Source of the DNA: an uncultured Phascolarctobacterium sp.
GTDB lineage: Bacteria; Bacillota; Negativicutes; Acidaminococcales; Acidaminococcaceae
Reading direction: 5' to 3'
NCBI GenBank assembly: GCA_949285135.1
Contig: CASDXO010000013.1
Location: forward strand, 1 to 64,000
Length of the DNA: 64,000 bases
Made by a program: the position numbers and the translations under genes. Position 1 is the stretch's first letter, and every line of letters begins with the position of its first letter. Shown in pieces: positions 61,274-64,000 of this stretch. Under the pieces are notes generated by a model. That model had not been told where the DNA came from. It worked only from the letters and a program-made list of their open reading frames with translations, and searched no databases.

Positions 61274-62896
61274 ATGGGCGAGACTGCAGTTAATGCTAAT
61301 AATGATAATAAAAAATTTCTCAAGGGAACTTTAATCCTGACTGCCTCCAGTATCGTGGTCAAGGTAATTGGGTCGCTGAACTGGATTATTCTGTCACGTG
61401 TGCTGGGCGGCGAGGGTATCGGCCTGTACCAGATGGGCTTTCCTATTTACCTGATGGCGATAACCGTTTCCTCAGCAGGCATTCCTGTAGCCATTTCCAT
61501 TATTACTGCCGAAAAGCTGGCAAATAAGGATTATCGGGGAGCGAAAAGAGTATTCAGCGTATCGCTTCGGCTGCTGCTGGTAAGCGGTCTGCTGTTTTCT
61601 TCGGCGCTGTTTTTTGGCGCCGGCTGGCTTATCGACCATAATTTTATTCGCGACGGGCGTGCTTATTATTCAATTATTGCGCTGGCACCGGCTGTTTTCT
61701 TTGTAACCTTTCTGGCAAGTTTCCGCGGTTATCTGCAAGGCTGGCAGATTATGACGCCTACGGCGGTATCGGAAATTGTGGAACAGCTGATGCGCGTTAT
61801 TACCATGCTGATTTTTGCAGATTTGCTGCTGCCTTACGGACTGGCTTATGCCGCTGGCGGTGCCAGCATGGGCGCAGGTGTAGGCGCTTTCTGTGCCTTA
61901 CTGGTACTGATGTGGTTTTACAGGCGTCTGAAACGCCGCCTGCATGCGGAAATAGCTGCGCAGGCTGATACTGCAGAGGTTGAAGGTGCCTGGCATATTA
62001 TCAAAAGGATGCTGCGTTTGGCGTTGCCGGTATCACTGTCCAGTCTGATGCTGCCGATTGGGGCGAATCTTGACCTTTTAATCGTACCCCAGCGTCTGGA
62101 AGTGGCAGGTTTCAGTGTCAGGACTGCTACGGAATTGTTTGGTTATCTTACCGGTATGGCGGTGCCGCTGGTAAATTTGGCGGCAATTTTTACTGCTGCC
62201 ATGACCATCAGCCTTGTGCCTTCTATTTCTGAGTCCAGAGCTTTGGGTAATCTTGATGCTATCAGAGAAAAAATCATGATTGCTTTCAGAGTTGCTATGA
62301 TTATTACCTGCCCTTGTTTTATGGGACTGTATTTTCTGGCTGAGAAGGTCGCTGCGCTGATCTATAATGCGCCGGGAGCTGCTGATGCTATTCAGACCAT
62401 GAGTATAGGCATTTTGTTCCTGGGCTTACACCAGATTAGTACCGGCATTCTGCAGGGACTCGGTAAAACGGCCATCCCTGTTATTAATATGATTTTAGCC
62501 GGTGTAGTTAAAGTTGTGCTCAGCTGGACGCTGACGGCTGTGCCTGCTTTGGGTGTGAAAGGTGCTTCCATGGCGACTGTTGCTGATTTTGCCGTAGCAG
62601 CCATTATTAATATGTGTTTTATCTATAAGTTTACGGGTTATCATCTCTCCTGTGGCAATCTGCTGAGGCCTTTGGCTGCTTCCGGAGTCATGGGGGCGGC
62701 TATTTACGGGGTGCTGTATTTCTGTGACAGCTGGGGTGCATGGTCTATTCTGGTTGCGATGGCGGTTGCCGTGCCTTCCTATGCATTAGCGCTTACAGCC
62801 TGCGGCGGACTGCACAGAGAGGATTTGGAAAATATACCTTTTGTAGGCGCAAGAATGCTGCGGGCCGGGCAGCGGTTTGGTTATTTTAAGGGATGA
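61274..62896 (+). CDS. SpoVB/MurJ-like polysaccharide or lipid flippase
   Basis: Membrane protein of 540 residues with about fourteen helices of the MOP (MATE-like) superfamily. LTASSIVVKVIGSLNWIILS, GIGLYQMGFPIYLMAITVSS and GIPVAISIITAEK are typical of the SpoVB/YtgP branch, which includes lipid II flippase candidates. It probably moves lipid-linked cell-wall precursors. AAAGGCGG precedes the ATG. The M23 peptidase follows after four bases, so a cell-wall role is consistent. Confidence 0.88.
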   Translation: MGETAVNANNDNKKFLKGTLILTASSIVVKVIGSLNWIILSRVLGGEGIGLYQMGFPIYLMAITVSSAGIPVAISIITAEKLANKDYRGAKRVFSVSLRLLLVSGLLFSSALFFGAGWLIDHNFIRDGRAYYSIIALAPAVFFVTFLASFRGYLQGWQIMTPTAVSEIVEQLMRVITMLIFADLLLPYGLAYAAGGASMGAGVGAFCALLVLMWFYRRLKRRLHAEIAAQADTAEVEGAWHIIKRMLRLALPVSLSSLMLPIGANLDLLIVPQRLEVAGFSVRTATELFGYLTGMAVPLVNLAAIFTAAMTISLVPSISESRALGNLDAIREKIMIAFRVAMIITCPCFMGLYFLAEKVAALIYNAPGAADAIQTMSIGILFLGLHQISTGILQGLGKTAIPVINMILAGVVKVVLSWTLTAVPALGVKGASMATVADFAVAAIINMCFIYKFTGYHLSCGNLLRPLAASGVMGAAIYGVLYFCDSWGAWSILVAMAVAVPSYALALTACGGLHREDLENIPFVGARMLRAGQRFGYFKG

Positions 62897-62900
62897 GAAA

Positions 62901-63860
62901 ATGAAGATAACAGAAAACAATAATCACGATGAACAATGTGAAAGCTGCAGAATAATCCTGCCGGGTAATAAAGTTTTTTCCTGCAGTGCAGGCAGTTTTA
63001 AATGGTTGGTGGTGCTGGGAGCAATTATTATTCTGGCATCTGTATCGGCAGCAGGTTATTTCGGTTACCGTTTATATCAGTTTCGCAGTGAGCAGCAGGC
63101 TTTTGCCGAATATCAGCAGCATAAGGCTGAAGAGCAGGCTGCATTGCAGAAAATGCTGAATGATAATGAGAAAATGCTGCGTGATATGGCAGAGCTTTCC
63201 AACCTTGAGAAAAAATTGCGCCGTACTCTGATTCGTGAAGTTGACAGCAATAAATTTTTAAGCGGTAATGATGTGGCAAATGAGCAGCAGGAAGCTGCTC
63301 GCTATCTGGGACAGGGTGGTCCCAGAGAAAGTATGGGAGCCAATGAGATTAAGGCAGTGCTGCAGGCTCAGAATCAGAATATCGGGCAGATGATTGCAGA
63401 GAGGAAAAGCTCTGTTTCAGAGCTGCTGCAAATAATAGGCGGCAGCAGCGGTTCACTGGCAGCATTTCCTGATAAGTGGCCTGTACAGGATGGTGAAATC
63501 AGTTCGCCGTACGGCAGCCGTGTGGGCCCAATAGAAGGCGGTTATGAATGGCATCAGGGCATTGATATCGCTGTCGACTTTGGTGCTCCGGTATATGCCA
63601 GTGCGGCCGGCAAGGTTGAACAGGCTGGCTGGAATGGCGGTTATGGACGCTATGTGAGAATTGACCACGGTAACGGTTATGAAAGTGCTTACGGACATAT
63701 GAGCAGTATTGCCGTAGAAGCCGGGCAGCAGGTGTCCAAAGGTGAGATTATCGGTTTTGTTGGCAGCAGCGGTTACAGTACCGGGCCCCATGTACATTAT
63801 GAGGTTCTTGTAGACGGACAGGCAGTTGATCCTTATTATATGCTTAAAAGCAAAGAATAA
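62901..63860 (+). CDS. Membrane-anchored M23 peptidoglycan endopeptidase
   Basis: Protein of 319 residues. A cytosolic N-terminus has two Cys pairs, then comes one membrane segment (~residues 35-55, KWLVVLGAIIILASVSAAGY). A coiled coil follows (~65-110), and an M23/LytM domain (~195-315) carries the zinc motifs HQGIDIAVD and HVHYE, with GHMSSI between. Cuts peptide cross-links or acts as an activator of amidases. Start ATG 62901 behind AAGGGATGAG. Operon with the flippase-like gene. Confidence 0.92.
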   Translation: MKITENNNHDEQCESCRIILPGNKVFSCSAGSFKWLVVLGAIIILASVSAAGYFGYRLYQFRSEQQAFAEYQQHKAEEQAALQKMLNDNEKMLRDMAELSNLEKKLRRTLIREVDSNKFLSGNDVANEQQEAARYLGQGGPRESMGANEIKAVLQAQNQNIGQMIAERKSSVSELLQIIGGSSGSLAAFPDKWPVQDGEISSPYGSRVGPIEGGYEWHQGIDIAVDFGAPVYASAAGKVEQAGWNGGYGRYVRIDHGNGYESAYGHMSSIAVEAGQQVSKGEIIGFVGSSGYSTGPHVHYEVLVDGQAVDPYYMLKSKE

Positions 63861-63862
63861 AT

Positions 63863-63902
63863 AAAAAAGCAGTTATATCCTTCAGGATATAACTGCTTTT
63901 TG
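63863..63902. terminator. Bidirectional terminator
   Basis: Perfect 16-base stem aaaagcagttatatcc / ggatataactgctttt with loop ttca. Confidence 0.93.
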
Positions 63903-63916
63903 CTGTTTGCGGTAAA

Positions 63917-64000
63917 TTATTTGCCGAGAATAATCTTGGTCAGATCCATGGGGTCAACGATTTTGCCGTCTTTGTAAACGCGCATATTGCCGCTGGCAAT
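63917..64000 (-). CDS. C-terminus of an unidentified protein (cut by the window edge)
   Basis: The minus strand is open from the window edge to a TAA at 63917. The last 27 residues end GKIVDPMDLTKIILGK. Codon use is protein-like and a shared terminator follows immediately. The fragment is too short for a family call. Confidence 0.6.
   Translation of the reverse strand: MASGNMRVYKDGKIVDPMDLTKIILGK

Overview
The window reads as a chromosomal segment of an anaerobic, diderm Firmicute of the class Negativicutes. An Acidaminococcaceae or Phascolarctobacterium-like host is my best guess. Gene order and protein types are Firmicute: the run from a YaaO-like decarboxylase through tmk, holB, the yaaT homologue, trmN6, rsmI, metG and tatD matches the origin-proximal region of Bacillus, and T-box control of ilv genes is present. 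At the same time there is an outer-membrane beta-barrel protein ending in Phe, periplasmic enzymes and lipoproteins. Reverse rubrerythrin, HydE, DcuC and an oxygen-sensitive cysteine desulfidase point to anaerobiosis. This placement is inference; no database was searched.

Layout. 1-2.4 kb: end of a 5S rRNA gene, then an MFS exporter and RarD. 2.57-2.78 kb: a dense DnaA-box cluster ahead of a UxaE-family protein that has lost its apparent metal ligands. 4.3-7.6 kb: leucine-type T-box leader and ilvN-ilvB-ilvC. 7.7-8.8 kb: rpsF-ssb-rpsR. 8.8-12.7 kb: glycine-betaine ABC transporter divergent from a BusR-type GntR/RCK_C regulator. 12.7-13.5 kb: gene remnants. 13.8-14.2 kb: five tRNA genes (Lys-Glu-Val-Asp-Phe, minus strand). 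14.4-18.7 kb: TrxB-like flavoprotein, serS, an orphan membrane protein, and an ornithine/lysine decarboxylase. 18.9-28.1 kb: the conserved replication and RNA-modification run. 28.2-33.2 kb: pcp, GNAT, FeMo-co-binding-like protein, TrmB regulator with lysA, cysteine desulfidase. 33.2-37 kb (minus): ClC transporter, HydE, bile-acid/sodium-type symporter. 37.3-44.8 kb: YigZ, AGCS symporter, patatin, asparaginase with a 2-hydroxyacid dehydrogenase, dipeptidase, DcuC. 44.9-49.4 kb: cytosolic and exported CbiK cobaltochelatases (the exported one behind a probable cobalamin riboswitch), a secreted protein, a DtxR-type regulator, and a FkbM methyltransferase. 49.6-56.2 kb: iron-type ABC importer followed by a second solute-binding lipoprotein cotranslated with an exported argininosuccinate-lyase-like protein. 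56.2-64 kb: ThiW/membrane protein/ArsR operon, CoA-transferase, M48 protease, rubrerythrin, outer-membrane protein, lipid-flippase-like protein, M23 peptidase, and the end of an unidentified gene.

The genes are mostly housekeeping and amino-acid/metal transport. No insertion sequence, prophage or CRISPR array was seen. The least ordinary parts are the exported lyase with its private binding protein, the exported CbiK with a changed metal ligand, the UxaE-family pseudoenzyme, and the DnaA-box cluster. Two proteins with RCK_C domains (BusR and ClC) suggest cyclic-di-AMP control of osmolyte and ion flux.
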